64,000 nt of DNA, taken from the NCBI RefSeq assembly GCF_039548895.1, contig NZ_JBCLVG010000003.1; one strand, written 5' to 3'. Both the position numbers and the translations under genes were made by a program. The notes under the pieces are model-generated. The model saw nothing but the letters and a program-made list of their open reading frames with translations, did not search any database and was not told the origin of the DNA. How positions within the stretch are numbered: position 1 is the first letter of the stretch; every line of letters begins with the position of its first letter. The DNA comes from Orlajensenia stereocauli. Lineage in GTDB: Bacteria > Actinomycetota > Actinomycetes > Actinomycetales > Microbacteriaceae. This document shows, in pieces, positions 50,856-60,141 of this stretch.

Positions 50856-53800
50856 TCAGTTCAGCTCATCGGCAGCGAACACCTCGCCGGCGAGGACGCG
50901 TTGGAGGAGCTCTGCAGCGTGAGGCGTGAGGTCAATGGTGCGCTGCAGGATGTTTATCACTAAGAGCAACTCCTCGGTGAAGGTCCATTCCTCGTACGTG
51001 ATCGCATCGAGCGGGCTCGAAGTACGGCCTTGGCGATGGGCCATGCGGTAGCCAAGCCACTTCTGCAGTGGTTTCATCCCGGAAACTTCGAAATCCCAAA
51101 CTTCGGGCGAGACCGGCGCGATGCTGCCGTTGCCGACAGTTAGCGTCATGGTCGGGGCGTCGTAGGTGAAGCCCTGCGGTTTCCCAGTCACTGGCGAAAC
51201 TTCGGCGGCCGCACCGGGAGAGAGCGGTGCGATCGTGTATCGCTCACCCCAAGTGTGCCAAGAGAGAAGCTCCTTGCCGAGGGCTACGACCTCGTCGAAA
51301 AGGCCACGATCCTTTGTGATAGGCAGGTGGACTGGACCCGCAGCGATAGTGAGCTCCGCTCCGAACTTTTCACTGAACGCGGCGGTGCCTGCGATGCCGT
51401 AGAGGTATTGCACGACCTGATCGGCACCAATACCGTCGTCGCCCATCGCGTCCGAGAGTTTCTCGAGAACGTTCGGTCTTAGGTTCGCGTCCGTCGCGTT
51501 TGAATCCCGCCACATCGGGAATACGTCCTTCGCGCCCCTCCCTCGGAAATGGTCGAGGTCGGGTACGTATGGCGTCGCGGTTAGCACCGGCCCGCGGCCG
51601 AGCGTCGTAGATGTGAGCGTGGTCAGGTAGATCTGCCTCGCACTCCGCACTGCCCATAGCTCCGGGCGTGGGTAGTCGAGGAGGCGCGCATCAGCGAGCA
51701 GCAACTGCCGGTCAAAGCTCCGATATGCATAGGGCTCGATAGGCTCGGGAGGGGCATCGACCTTCACGTGCTGCAATGCGGGCAGACGCTTCGCGGAGTT
51801 GAGCGCGACCGGCGCCGACCGCAGGGTGCGATCGCGTGTTTCCTTCATCGCTGGCGCGCGATCCGTCGCATTGAGGAGACCTTCCCAACGGTGCTTGAGC
51901 ACTTCAGCCGATTGCGATATTGGCCAAGTGCGCTTTACCTGCGAGCCGCTGTGCGACCACGGCATGAGGTCGTCAAGGCTCGGCCACTCCGAATAGTCCC
52001 CGCCCGCGACTGGGGCAAGCGAATCGAGGTGCGTTCCGGGTATCTCGACGAAGCCGATTGCATCGAAGCCCCGCTCCAGCCAGTCGAACTTATCGGAACG
52101 TGTACCGGTAACTCGGACGTAGTACACGTTGCACTTGGTCGGCTTCGAGGTGCGCCGGACGCCAATCCCAATAGCGACCGGAGTGAGGATGTCGAAGACG
52201 TTCTCTTCCGTGTTCGCGCCCCGCCCTTCGCCGCCGAGGTCGATGACGTAGAAGTCGTCGAACACGGTACGGAGATGAGCGCGGAGGCCGCTCATCGACT
52301 TCCCGCTCAGGTACGAGGACGCTGTGATCATCGCGACGATGCCGGGTCCTTCGCCGAGCTCTTGCGTGGCCCGCCAGGTCGCCCAGCGCCAGAAGTAGAC
52401 GTAATCGTTGTAGAGGTTCTTGATGTGTACACCTTGGCCGGCGTCACTCATCGGCTTTGTCAGGTCTTCGATGAGCGGCCTGATTCCGGGTACGCCATAG
52501 CGCACTACACCGCCGCTGCGCTGTTCGCCAGCGGCAGTACCCTGCTCGCGGTTGTATGGCGGATTTCCGATGACGACCGTGAACCGCTCGCGGGTCTTTA
52601 GCTCGTCAGCGCGGGCCGCTTCGATCGCGATCGGATCATCGGGCTCGTCTGCGAATAGCGTGTCAAGGACGAGCGGCGGCTGCTGCAGGGTATCCGATAA
52701 CACAATTGTCGGCTCAATGTCGTCGACTCCGGCCGCATGGCCCTCGACTGCGAACTTTAGATGAGCGATCGCGTAGGGCGCAAGCATGAGCTCGAAGGCA
52801 TGCATCGAGGGCGCGACGTGCTCCTCGAAGTGCCTGGCCCAGCCCGCCTCACTATGCTCCTGGAGATAGGAGGCCTTCGCGACACGGATCCACTCCATGA
52901 GGTAGGTGCCGGTACCCGTCGCGGGGTCGACCATTGACACGAACGGGCGGTCGGGGACCGTATCGTCGGGGAGCACGATGCCTAGGTGGTGGCAGACACT
53001 TGACCAAGGCGACGAGTCGGCGATGCCAAGGGGCAGCCCGAACTTATCCTTCAGGATGTGATCTACAGATTTCGTCATGAAATGAACCACGGGCAGCGGT
53101 GTATAAAACGCGCCGGCATCGAGTCGCTGACGTGGGTCGTACTGCTGCAGGAATTGCTCGTAAAGGTAGACGACCGGATCCATCCGCCGATCCTTAGAGC
53201 CGAAGTCGGCGAGTATCTGCTCGACATCCGTCTTCGCGAGTTCTGCGGCGAGTTCACCGAGTCCGAGCTCGTCGACATCGAGCTCACCGGCTGATTGCTC
53301 TCGGAAACGCGCGTAGATCGAGTCGAGCAAGTCATTGGAGAAGCGGATGCCGAGCAGCGGGCTAGATCCTTCAAAAAGTTCAGGGTGCATGACGCGAGCC
53401 GAAAGTAGACCGTAAACCATGGTCTGCGCGTATACGTCGGCGAACTTGGCCGGAGTCAGGTCCGGAAGGAGCCGCTCCTGAAAGTCGACGAGTAGCGTTC
53501 TCATCGGCCCGTCGGTGGCCTCAATCTCGAGGAGCTCGACGACTTCTGCACGGAGATCTCGAGCAACGTCGGCCATTCGGGTCGCGAGGGAAGCTGCAGA
53601 CCTAATCGACTCGCGGTAGGCACCGAATCCCGAACTGCTCGACAGATTCTCGGTGAGGGCGGGCCCGTGGTCGCCCCAACGAAGCTCAGGCAGCCCGCGC
53701 TGCTGGATTAGGGCAAGTCGGCCTTCGGTCGAGTCTTGCGCCCATGACAGAACACGGAGCACGCGTCGCTCTCCGTCTCTGCGGATGCCGACTGCGTGCA

Positions 53801-54197
53801 CAGCTTTGTCGTGTGGCGAGATGCAGAAAACGAGGATCCGGTCTTCTCTCCATGCTGGTAGGGCACCGCCGCCGATGTGTCCGCGTGGCTTATAGATGAA
53901 TCGCTCGATGACGCGTCGGACGGCACCGATCGGGAGGCGTTTGCCGTCGAACTGCATAACCAGGATTCCGACATCTTGCCCAGTCTGGATATTCAGTTGG
54001 TAGATCTTGCTGAGAGCGCCGACCTTGTCTGGATCAAGATACAGCGACGCGGGATCCCACTCTGGGACGTCTTCCTGCCACACCAGTCCTGGCGGAATCG
54101 GCCAGTTCAGTCCACCAACCAGGAAGTCGCCGAACGCTTCGATTGACTCACCGGCATTGCGCAGTAGATTCTCTTCGCCTGAGTTCGCGGGGCTCAT
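50856..54197 (-). CDS. Type ISP-like N6-adenine DNA methyltransferase
   Basis: This 1113-residue protein has an N-terminal region of about 350 residues without a named domain and a helical coupler. A gamma-class adenine methylase core follows with YTPLPVVHFM, motif I VDPATGTGTYLMEW (about residues 422-435) and motif IV NPPY (about 545). The C-terminal 400 residues (PEPIEPYAYRSFDRQLLLAD onward) resemble the specificity domain of type ISP restriction enzymes. Unlike those single-chain enzymes there is no nuclease or helicase here; the helicase is the neighbouring gene, whose stop overlaps this start by 4 nt (ATGA at 54197). The pair is probably a restriction-modification-like defence module with methyl-adenine marking self DNA. 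Confidence 0.85.
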   Translation of the reverse strand: MSPANSGEENLLRNAGESIEAFGDFLVGGLNWPIPPGLVWQEDVPEWDPASLYLDPDKVGALSKIYQLNIQTGQDVGILVMQFDGKRLPIGAVRRVIERFIYKPRGHIGGGALPAWREDRILVFCISPHDKAVHAVGIRRDGERRVLRVLSWAQDSTEGRLALIQQRGLPELRWGDHGPALTENLSSSSGFGAYRESIRSAASLATRMADVARDLRAEVVELLEIEATDGPMRTLLVDFQERLLPDLTPAKFADVYAQTMVYGLLSARVMHPELFEGSSPLLGIRFSNDLLDSIYARFREQSAGELDVDELGLGELAAELAKTDVEQILADFGSKDRRMDPVVYLYEQFLQQYDPRQRLDAGAFYTPLPVVHFMTKSVDHILKDKFGLPLGIADSSPWSSVCHHLGIVLPDDTVPDRPFVSMVDPATGTGTYLMEWIRVAKASYLQEHSEAGWARHFEEHVAPSMHAFELMLAPYAIAHLKFAVEGHAAGVDDIEPTIVLSDTLQQPPLVLDTLFADEPDDPIAIEAARADELKTRERFTVVIGNPPYNREQGTAAGEQRSGGVVRYGVPGIRPLIEDLTKPMSDAGQGVHIKNLYNDYVYFWRWATWRATQELGEGPGIVAMITASSYLSGKSMSGLRAHLRTVFDDFYVIDLGGEGRGANTEENVFDILTPVAIGIGVRRTSKPTKCNVYYVRVTGTRSDKFDWLERGFDAIGFVEIPGTHLDSLAPVAGGDYSEWPSLDDLMPWSHSGSQVKRTWPISQSAEVLKHRWEGLLNATDRAPAMKETRDRTLRSAPVALNSAKRLPALQHVKVDAPPEPIEPYAYRSFDRQLLLADARLLDYPRPELWAVRSARQIYLTTLTSTTLGRGPVLTATPYVPDLDHFRGRGAKDVFPMWRDSNATDANLRPNVLEKLSDAMGDDGIGADQVVQYLYGIAGTAAFSEKFGAELTIAAGPVHLPITKDRGLFDEVVALGKELLSWHTWGERYTIAPLSPGAAAEVSPVTGKPQGFTYDAPTMTLTVGNGSIAPVSPEVWDFEVSGMKPLQKWLGYRMAHRQGRTSSPLDAITYEEWTFTEELLLVINILQRTIDLTPHAAELLQRVLAGEVFAADELN

Positions 54198-57100
54198 CGC
54201 ACTTCGATCCAGCAAAGCGTTTCGGGGGCCGGGGCGTCGAGCGGGAGCTGGACATCCTTCCGGAGCTGCTTCGTCTCGGCGCTCTCGAAGCGTCGGAGTG
54301 CCGATCGCACGGTTGCGCGGTCGCTGAAGCTCAGGGCCTTCGTGTCCGCGTCCGCCTCGATTGCGGCGTCTATTTTCAGCAAGCCGCGCGCCACTTCACC
54401 GGTCCCTTCCAATACCCATTCGATCCGGCCCGGATCCAGGCTCCATTCCGCGTCGCCGTCATCTGTTGGCTTGGTGAGGACGGGAACGCGACGGCAAAGG
54501 AAGATGCCCTTGGGGTCGCCGACTTTTGCGACCGAAATGCCATCAGGAAGGCGGCTGACCAGGTCGTCAAGTGACGGGTCTGCTTTCGTGAGCTCGAGCC
54601 ATTTGAGGCGGAGCTCTTCGATCGGGGCGATGTCGCCGTTGTACTCGTCCTTGAACGCCTGGAATACCTTCACATCGTCATAGAGATCCGTCTCATCTAT
54701 GAGCTTTCCCCCGGGAATGCCGAGCGTCTTCGAAATCATCAAGGTCTTGCCCTGCACCCGGTTGTAGAGCCTGATCAAGCTCTCGATCTCGGCTGGCGGA
54801 AGAAAATTGCGGATTTGGATATGACCACGTGATTTCTTTACAGCCGGGTGCTCCTTGACGAGGGCGGCTTCGATCGCCGGGTTCATCCGGCGGTCGACAC
54901 GGCCGATGCGCTGCATAAGCCGGACGGGGTTCCAGTGGATGTCGTAGTTGACCAGAAGTGTGCCGTCTTGGAGATTCACGCCCTCACTGAGAACATCGGT
55001 CGAGACAAGTACGCGAAGCGGTTGGAGTACCTTCCGACCGTCCGCATCAACCTTGTTATAGAACGGCGCAAAGCGTTTGATCATTGCGTAGCGGTCATTC
55101 CCACGGGTGCCGTCGATGCGGTCCACATTGGTGAGGCCGTCGGCACGAAGCCGCTCCTCAAGGTAGCGTGCGGTGTCGGCGAATTCGGTGAAGACGATTA
55201 CCTTCTCGGTCTGGAATTCACTCGTGAAAACCGCCGCGTCGAGCGCAGCCTTCCCCGACTTCGCCGAGCCGAGAAGGAGAGACCGCAACTGAAGGTACTT
55301 GTCGTCGACGCCGGCGCCAGCGAGGACGAGATCCATGAATCGCTGCAGCTGGTCGAGGTCGCCGAAGGCGGCGTCGACCATCTCGCCGAGGTTGAAGCTG
55401 CCGCCGACGAGGTTGTACTCGAGCTCTTCCAGTTCCTCCTCGGTGAGGTCCTCTTCATGCCAGACCTCCTCGAGAGTGGAGCGGTAGGTGTCATGGATCT
55501 TCTTAAGAGTCGGCTCGTTCGCTGCGCGCCAAGCGGCGAGTTTCGCCTCATTCGGGGTGTCGCCTTTCACGTTCACGTCGAGCCACCTAAGGACCTTCGC
55601 CGAGAGGTCGAGGCAGGAGCCGGCGAATGCGGCGAGGCTTGACTCGAAGCGCTTGAGGAAAATCGTGCGGATTAGGGCGACCACCTGTTTTTGCCGGTTC
55701 TCGGCAATCGTGTCGATCTTGGAATCCGTTGAGAACGCGAGCGGGTAGTACATCGGTAGGACAAAGAGCGGCGTCGATCGGTTGAAAGCTGCTTGGATCT
55801 CCTTGAAGAGCGGCCCATAGAGAAGCCCAAACTCGTAGGGCACCACCTTCGGTACCTGGGTCTCCGGGAAGATCACCTCAGCTCCTCCAGCGAGCTTGGC
55901 GCTATCGATCGCATATCGGCGACTGTTCTGGTGGATGATCGCCTGGAACAGCTTGTCCTTCGCCATGATCGCGTCGATGGCGATGTGGTCGGGAACCGCA
56001 TTCTTAAACGGTTTTTCGAGGTCGACAATGTATTTCCGGAGGCTGTTGACACCGACGCTTGCGAAATGGCTATCCGCATCCACACCAGTGAAGAGCTCGG
56101 CCTCGTGAACAAGGTCGAAGAACGAGTTGTTGATCGGCGTCGCCGTCAATAGGAACACGGTCTTGCCCTTGCAGATCTCTTGCATTCGCCACCATCGAGA
56201 GCCCCACGGGTTCTCTTCAGTAGGTTTCGCTCCGTGATTCCTGAAGTTGTGCGCCTCGTCGATGATAATGATGTCCGCACGCTTCGCGAGGTGCTCGATC
56301 GCTTCCGCACCGGTCTTGGTAGTCAAGTCTGTGTGCGCCTTGACGATGACATTCGAGAATTGGCCGCCGTACAGATCCGGCAACCTGTCCTTGATCTCCG
56401 GGTTCCATACCGCATCCTGGCCGGTCTTCGTCGCCATGATGAGGACATTCTTTCGCTGCCGGACAGCGAAGTACTCAGTGAGCATGAGACCGACAAAGGT
56501 CTTGCCGAGGCCGACGCCGTCTGTCAGGAATCCACCGCCCCACTGCTTCGCCATCTCGATGAGCGAGTGGAACGCTTCCTGCTGGTACGGGGCGAGCTTC
56601 GGGTAGATGACAGACTCGGATTCTTCCCAGCCCTTGTCGGTCGGATCGGCATTCGCAGTTAGCGCCTGGAGCGCCTTCGCATAGACCTCAAAGGGGGTGA
56701 ACGCGCGAACGTTGTGGTTGAGGATCGCGAGCAACTCCGGGTTGACCGGGGTTGCCTGCGCCCAGTGCTCCTCATACCAGGCTTGCAATTCGACGACTTC
56801 GGGACCCTGAAAGCGGACATTTAGCTCGACGTTCCTGGTAAGCCCGGGGCCGGTGAAGTTGGACGATCCGACGAGCGCCGCTGCGCCCACGACCGGGTTA
56901 CGCGCGTGGGTAATGTATGCCTTAGCGTGAAACTTTCGCGGTTTATAGACACGGATTTCAACTTTGCCCGTACGGATGCCGTCGACGACCGCGTCTGCGC
57001 CGGTGAGGAAAGCGTCACCATTCTGCCGCTCAATTTTTATAGAGTTGTCGAGCGCCGCAGCGATCGCATCGGCCGTCGTGCGGCTCGTCTCGCCGCCGAT

Positions 57101-57280
57101 AAGTAGCCGGATCTTGTCAACTTTTTGCCATTCGCCGTCTAGGGCGAGGAAAGCGCCAATCTCGAAATGACCGGTCGCAATGTCGATCGCACTGCTGAGC
57201 TCGCACCACGCGCGGACATACTCAAGGGCCCTCCAATCCTCGCTCGTATTGTCAACGATGAAGCTGTCTGGTGTCGCCAT
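54194..57280 (-). CDS. PLD-nuclease / DEAH helicase fusion, putative restriction subunit
   Basis: This 1028-residue protein has a phospholipase D-type nuclease domain in residues about 30-200, with FHAKAYITHARNP (HxK motif, about 117) and ALVGSSNFTGPGL. An SF2 helicase follows: Walker A DGVGLGKT (about 253-260), DEAH (about 341-344), LLTATPINNS and the late motif QRIGRVDRR (about 790-798). The long insert between the helicase lobes is helical. It should translocate on DNA with ATP and cut it. The ATG at 57280 is chosen for GAGGG with a 7-nt gap; two upstream in-frame ATGs lack one. It is co-translated with the methylase. PLD-helicase proteins of this kind occur in defence islands. Confidence 0.85.
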   Translation of the reverse strand: MATPDSFIVDNTSEDWRALEYVRAWCELSSAIDIATGHFEIGAFLALDGEWQKVDKIRLLIGGETSRTTADAIAAALDNSIKIERQNGDAFLTGADAVVDGIRTGKVEIRVYKPRKFHAKAYITHARNPVVGAAALVGSSNFTGPGLTRNVELNVRFQGPEVVELQAWYEEHWAQATPVNPELLAILNHNVRAFTPFEVYAKALQALTANADPTDKGWEESESVIYPKLAPYQQEAFHSLIEMAKQWGGGFLTDGVGLGKTFVGLMLTEYFAVRQRKNVLIMATKTGQDAVWNPEIKDRLPDLYGGQFSNVIVKAHTDLTTKTGAEAIEHLAKRADIIIIDEAHNFRNHGAKPTEENPWGSRWWRMQEICKGKTVFLLTATPINNSFFDLVHEAELFTGVDADSHFASVGVNSLRKYIVDLEKPFKNAVPDHIAIDAIMAKDKLFQAIIHQNSRRYAIDSAKLAGGAEVIFPETQVPKVVPYEFGLLYGPLFKEIQAAFNRSTPLFVLPMYYPLAFSTDSKIDTIAENRQKQVVALIRTIFLKRFESSLAAFAGSCLDLSAKVLRWLDVNVKGDTPNEAKLAAWRAANEPTLKKIHDTYRSTLEEVWHEEDLTEEELEELEYNLVGGSFNLGEMVDAAFGDLDQLQRFMDLVLAGAGVDDKYLQLRSLLLGSAKSGKAALDAAVFTSEFQTEKVIVFTEFADTARYLEERLRADGLTNVDRIDGTRGNDRYAMIKRFAPFYNKVDADGRKVLQPLRVLVSTDVLSEGVNLQDGTLLVNYDIHWNPVRLMQRIGRVDRRMNPAIEAALVKEHPAVKKSRGHIQIRNFLPPAEIESLIRLYNRVQGKTLMISKTLGIPGGKLIDETDLYDDVKVFQAFKDEYNGDIAPIEELRLKWLELTKADPSLDDLVSRLPDGISVAKVGDPKGIFLCRRVPVLTKPTDDGDAEWSLDPGRIEWVLEGTGEVARGLLKIDAAIEADADTKALSFSDRATVRSALRRFESAETKQLRKDVQLPLDAPAPETLCWIEVR

Positions 57281-57384
57281 GTTTCTACCCTCGCTCAGGC
57301 CAGTGTCCTTAGAATCACTCATTGGGAGTGACGGTCGCCACACGCGCTACCTCGTGGTGATCGATGATCGGCCCGCCGTGAAAG

Positions 57385-57576
57385 TCATGACCGCAGCGAC
57401 GCGACACGGTCCAGGATAGCGGCGACCTCCGACGGCAATTCTTTGCCTCCGATGGAATTGCGGTTCCTGGTCGTAGCGCCCTCGGAAGGCGCGATGGTAC
57501 AGGTGAATTGGCCGCCGCATGAATTACTCCGAGCCTCGGTCGGATCGTGATTCAAACAAATGATCACCGCGTCCAT
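57385..57576 (-). CDS. Possible small protein overlapping the SRA-HNH gene end
   Basis: A 63-codon frame (MDAVIICLNHDPTEARSNSC start, IGGKELPSEVAAILDRVASL end) begins 13 nt inside the end of the SRA-HNH gene. It contains two Cys and a helical C-terminus. No family is recognised and no clear ribosome site is visible, so it could be spurious; translational coupling is possible. Confidence 0.3.
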   Translation of the reverse strand: MDAVIICLNHDPTEARSNSCGGQFTCTIAPSEGATTRNRNSIGGKELPSEVAAILDRVASLRS

Positions 57577-58433
57577 ATGTCCCGGTGGTATCGCGCATTC
57601 TCTGGGTCAAGCCGATGGCTACGCCGCCAGCCAAGCTCCGAGATCTCGTCGCCATTAGCTGAGTCGATGACGACCATGTCGTTGCGGATGACGATGCCTC
57701 CGACGTCCAGCTGGGTGTGGTGGTTAGGACATAAGCAGAGGAGATTGGTCGCTGCATCGGCGCCGAGGTGAGGGCGACCCAACGGTCGTACGTGTGCTCC
57801 CTCTGAATAGGGCCGGCCCTCGAACCCCACAATCTGAGTCCCGCACATCTGACAGCTGTCGTCGTAGAGCCTTTTCAATTCGCGGGACAATGCTGAGTCT
57901 CGGATTCGGCGGACCACCGTTGTAGTGGCGAAGGCGGGGTCATACTCAATAGCGATTTCCGCTAGGAGTGGTGGCTGTTCGTCGAGGCGATCGAGTCGGA
58001 AGCGCACGATCTGGAAGCCAGCTTGTCCACGAACAAGCTGCCAAGAGGTGACCAGATAGAGACCGGAGTATCTAAATCCAATGTCTGGCGCATAGGGTGA
58101 CGCCTTGCTCGCACCGCGAACTACTCGCACCGGCAGACCCTCAACCATGCTCGTAATTAGACCGGCATTTCCTGGTGATGCTGGAGTTTGATCCATGATC
58201 TGACGACTAGTGTTCTGATCTCTACCGCCGTGCCCTGTATAGAAGATGTACTCGCCGTGATCTACGTCGTCTGCATAGCCGCCCGAGACAACTATCGAGT
58301 CTGCGCCTTCCAATCGGGTTCCGCTAATTCCGGCCTGAAGGGGCCGATGAACACCAGCGTCGTGCAGTTGTCGCCTGTCAGCGAACCACTGCCCGACGGT
58401 GATCTCACCAGGCGTGCCAAAGTACCGTGCCAC
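57564..58433 (-). CDS. SRA (YDG) - HNH modification-dependent endonuclease
   Basis: This 289-residue protein has an SRA/YDG domain at residues about 3-150 (GQWFADRRQLHDAGVHRPLQ, SIVVSGGYADDVDHGEYIFY, then TGHGG), which in this family flips and reads modified cytosine. An HNH nuclease occupies about 185-260 (CQMCGTQI, EGAHVRPLGRPHLG, NLLCLCPNHHTQLD). The fusion is typical of type IV-like enzymes that cut DNA carrying 5-methyl- or hydroxymethylcytosine. The GTG at 58433 has GGGGGA a few nt ahead. It lies in the same orientation as the helicase/methylase pair, upstream of it, and belongs to the same defence island. Confidence 0.88.
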   Translation of the reverse strand: MARYFGTPGEITVGQWFADRRQLHDAGVHRPLQAGISGTRLEGADSIVVSGGYADDVDHGEYIFYTGHGGRDQNTSRQIMDQTPASPGNAGLITSMVEGLPVRVVRGASKASPYAPDIGFRYSGLYLVTSWQLVRGQAGFQIVRFRLDRLDEQPPLLAEIAIEYDPAFATTTVVRRIRDSALSRELKRLYDDSCQMCGTQIVGFEGRPYSEGAHVRPLGRPHLGADAATNLLCLCPNHHTQLDVGGIVIRNDMVVIDSANGDEISELGWRRSHRLDPENARYHRDIWTR

Positions 58434-58555
58434 GTGGTCCCCCGATTGTTGGATGTTAGCCCGAGCATGGCAGCGTCCACGGGCCCACGAATACTCCCCC
58501 GATCGGGACTAACCATTCAGACGCTTGCTGGTCTCGGATCGAGCCACAGTGTGCG

Positions 58556-58951
58556 CTAAGCCAGGCCGGCACTCACTAGCCGCATGGCGGGGACGTCTGC
58601 CGGAGCCCAAACAAGACGGTGCAACTCCGTCGGCGGAAGCCACGTGACGGCCGCGTGCTCGGTCAGTTGAGGGCTGCCCGTGACCACGGTGCAATAGAAG
58701 GTGGTGAGGCTTACGATGCCGAAGCCATACTCATGCGTTGTCGTAGTCACGCGTTCGCCCACTTTAACCTGGCAGCCCAGCTCCTCCGCGATCTCCCTTT
58801 CGAGTGCTTGTCGCGGGGTTTCGTCGACTTCGACCTTCCCCCCGGGAAACTCCCACAGGCCGGCGAGGCTTCCATCTCCGCCACGTTGGGCGCAGAGAAC
58901 TCGTCCACTGTCAACGATTACGGCTCCCACTACCGTGAAATGTCTCTTCAC
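58556..58951 (-). CDS. Nudix hydrolase, MutT-like
   Basis: This 131-residue Nudix protein has an intact Nudix box (GGKVEVDETPRQ, then REIAEELG; pattern G-x5-E-x7-REUxEExGU), preceded by VVGAVIVDSGRVLCAQR and LAGLWEFPGG as in MutT/8-oxo-dGTP or CTP pyrophosphohydrolases. The GTG at 58951 starts at the canonical first strand and gives the usual family length; the frame remains open for about 100 further codons upstream, but that stretch is arginine-rich and not protein-like. It lies upstream of the SRA-HNH gene on the same strand. Small Nudix proteins are frequent companions of restriction islands. Confidence 0.82.
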   Translation of the reverse strand: MKRHFTVVGAVIVDSGRVLCAQRGGDGSLAGLWEFPGGKVEVDETPRQALEREIAEELGCQVKVGERVTTTTHEYGFGIVSLTTFYCTVVTGSPQLTEHAAVTWLPPTELHRLVWAPADVPAMRLVSAGLA

Positions 58952-59308
58952 CCTCTGCCACCCTCGCTCGAGGATCAGCCTAGGGTCGCGGGGCATTTTT
59001 CGAGGTTGTTGCGGCTGGACTTTTCGTGCTTCTTGGGAGTCTTGGACCCACCTAGGCGTCGCGGAACACGTCTTCTGGATCGAGCCGCAGGTGTTCGCCC
59101 ACGCAGTGCGAATCGCCGGTGGTCTCGCCGAAGCCCGTCTACCCCTTGTTGTCGATTGACGATAGGTACATTGTCTGGCGCGTCGGGTAGGGCTGCCGGC
59201 GCGCCCGAGCGCTGAACTCAGTGTCCATCGCCCGAGTCTCAAAAGCAGTTGTTTCGCGGCCATCATGGTCAACGCGGCTACCGTTGAGGCGAGATATAGG
59301 AGTTTCAG
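58952..59308. other. Non-coding stretch at the right border of the island
   Basis: No convincing gene is seen in these 357 nt. A plus-strand stretch near 59040-59159 reads HLGVAEHVFWIEPQVFAHAV and looks protein-like but has no start of its own, so it may be a gene remnant. Confidence 0.4.
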
Positions 59309-59953
59309 ATGGAGCCAGGTTCGATCGCTGATTGGGTGATGGTTGCCGCAACCCTCGGCGCAGTCGTCGTCGCCGGTATTGCTCTACGGTTCAGCCGCAA
59401 GGCGAACCAGTCGAGCACAGAGGCGAATCGGATAGCCCAGGCGGTGTACGCCGACGACGTTCGCGCGCGGAACGAAGCTCAGGCGCGGCTCGTTTTCGCC
59501 TCCACTCTCGGAGCCTCGGTCTATCGGAAGGATGAGCCGATCCCACAGCACGACGGAGAGCACTCGATGACACAGGTGGGCGGAGGTGTCCTCGGCACCT
59601 CAAATCGTCCGGGCGAGTTCGTCGCGCTCGAAGACATGCAGATCATCGACCTAGAGATCTTCAACGGCAGCACCGAGGTGATCGGCGCATTTCAGACGCA
59701 GTTGTACGACCCTAGGAACCAGACGATCGTGCCCGGTTCCGTTGGCTCGGAGTTCATTCGACCGGGGGAGAAAACCCCGCGCATTCGCGTAGCAGTTCCG
59801 GGGGTCACGAGTCACTATGTCCCCGAGATTTCATTCCGGGACTCCGCGGGGCTGTTCTGGTCGCGACGGGGGTATGAGCCAGTGCAACCGCTCGATCAAG
59901 CCCGCCGCGATCTGTTCGACAGCTTGGATCGCCTGCGTGGAGGACGCTTGTAG
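59309..59953 (+). CDS. Single-helix membrane protein of unknown family
   Basis: This 214-residue protein has an N-terminal helix (VMVAATLGAVVVAGIALRFS) and a short polar coiled stretch (KANQSSTEANRIAQAVYADD). A beta-rich domain of about 150 residues follows (QIIDLEIFNGSTEVIGAFQT, PEISFRDSAGLFWSRRGYEP). No family is recognised. AGGAG with an 8-nt gap supports the ATG at 59309. The layout, a helix then a charged helix then a beta domain, is common in accessory-region proteins of actinobacteria. It lies just outside the restriction genes and may belong to the island. Confidence 0.7.
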   Translation: MEPGSIADWVMVAATLGAVVVAGIALRFSRKANQSSTEANRIAQAVYADDVRARNEAQARLVFASTLGASVYRKDEPIPQHDGEHSMTQVGGGVLGTSNRPGEFVALEDMQIIDLEIFNGSTEVIGAFQTQLYDPRNQTIVPGSVGSEFIRPGEKTPRIRVAVPGVTSHYVPEISFRDSAGLFWSRRGYEPVQPLDQARRDLFDSLDRLRGGRL

Positions 59954-60141
59954 ACCGGGATGCTCGCGACTGAAACCCCGCCCGACCTCGTACCGTCGTG
60001 GATTGAGGCGATTGCGACCCTCGTCAGTATCGACATCCCAGGTCCCGTTTGGGGTTGCCCCGAGGATGAGCCGAGTAACCGGGCCGGCCCTGCCGCATCA
60101 CCCCTGCCGCCGCGATCGGCGGCGCGCAATACGCTGATGGC

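Noticed and set aside
58952..59272. N-terminal extension of the Nudix protein
   Set aside because: About 100 extra codons are Arg/Ser/Gln-rich without structure, and the GTG at 58951 gives the normal MutT length.
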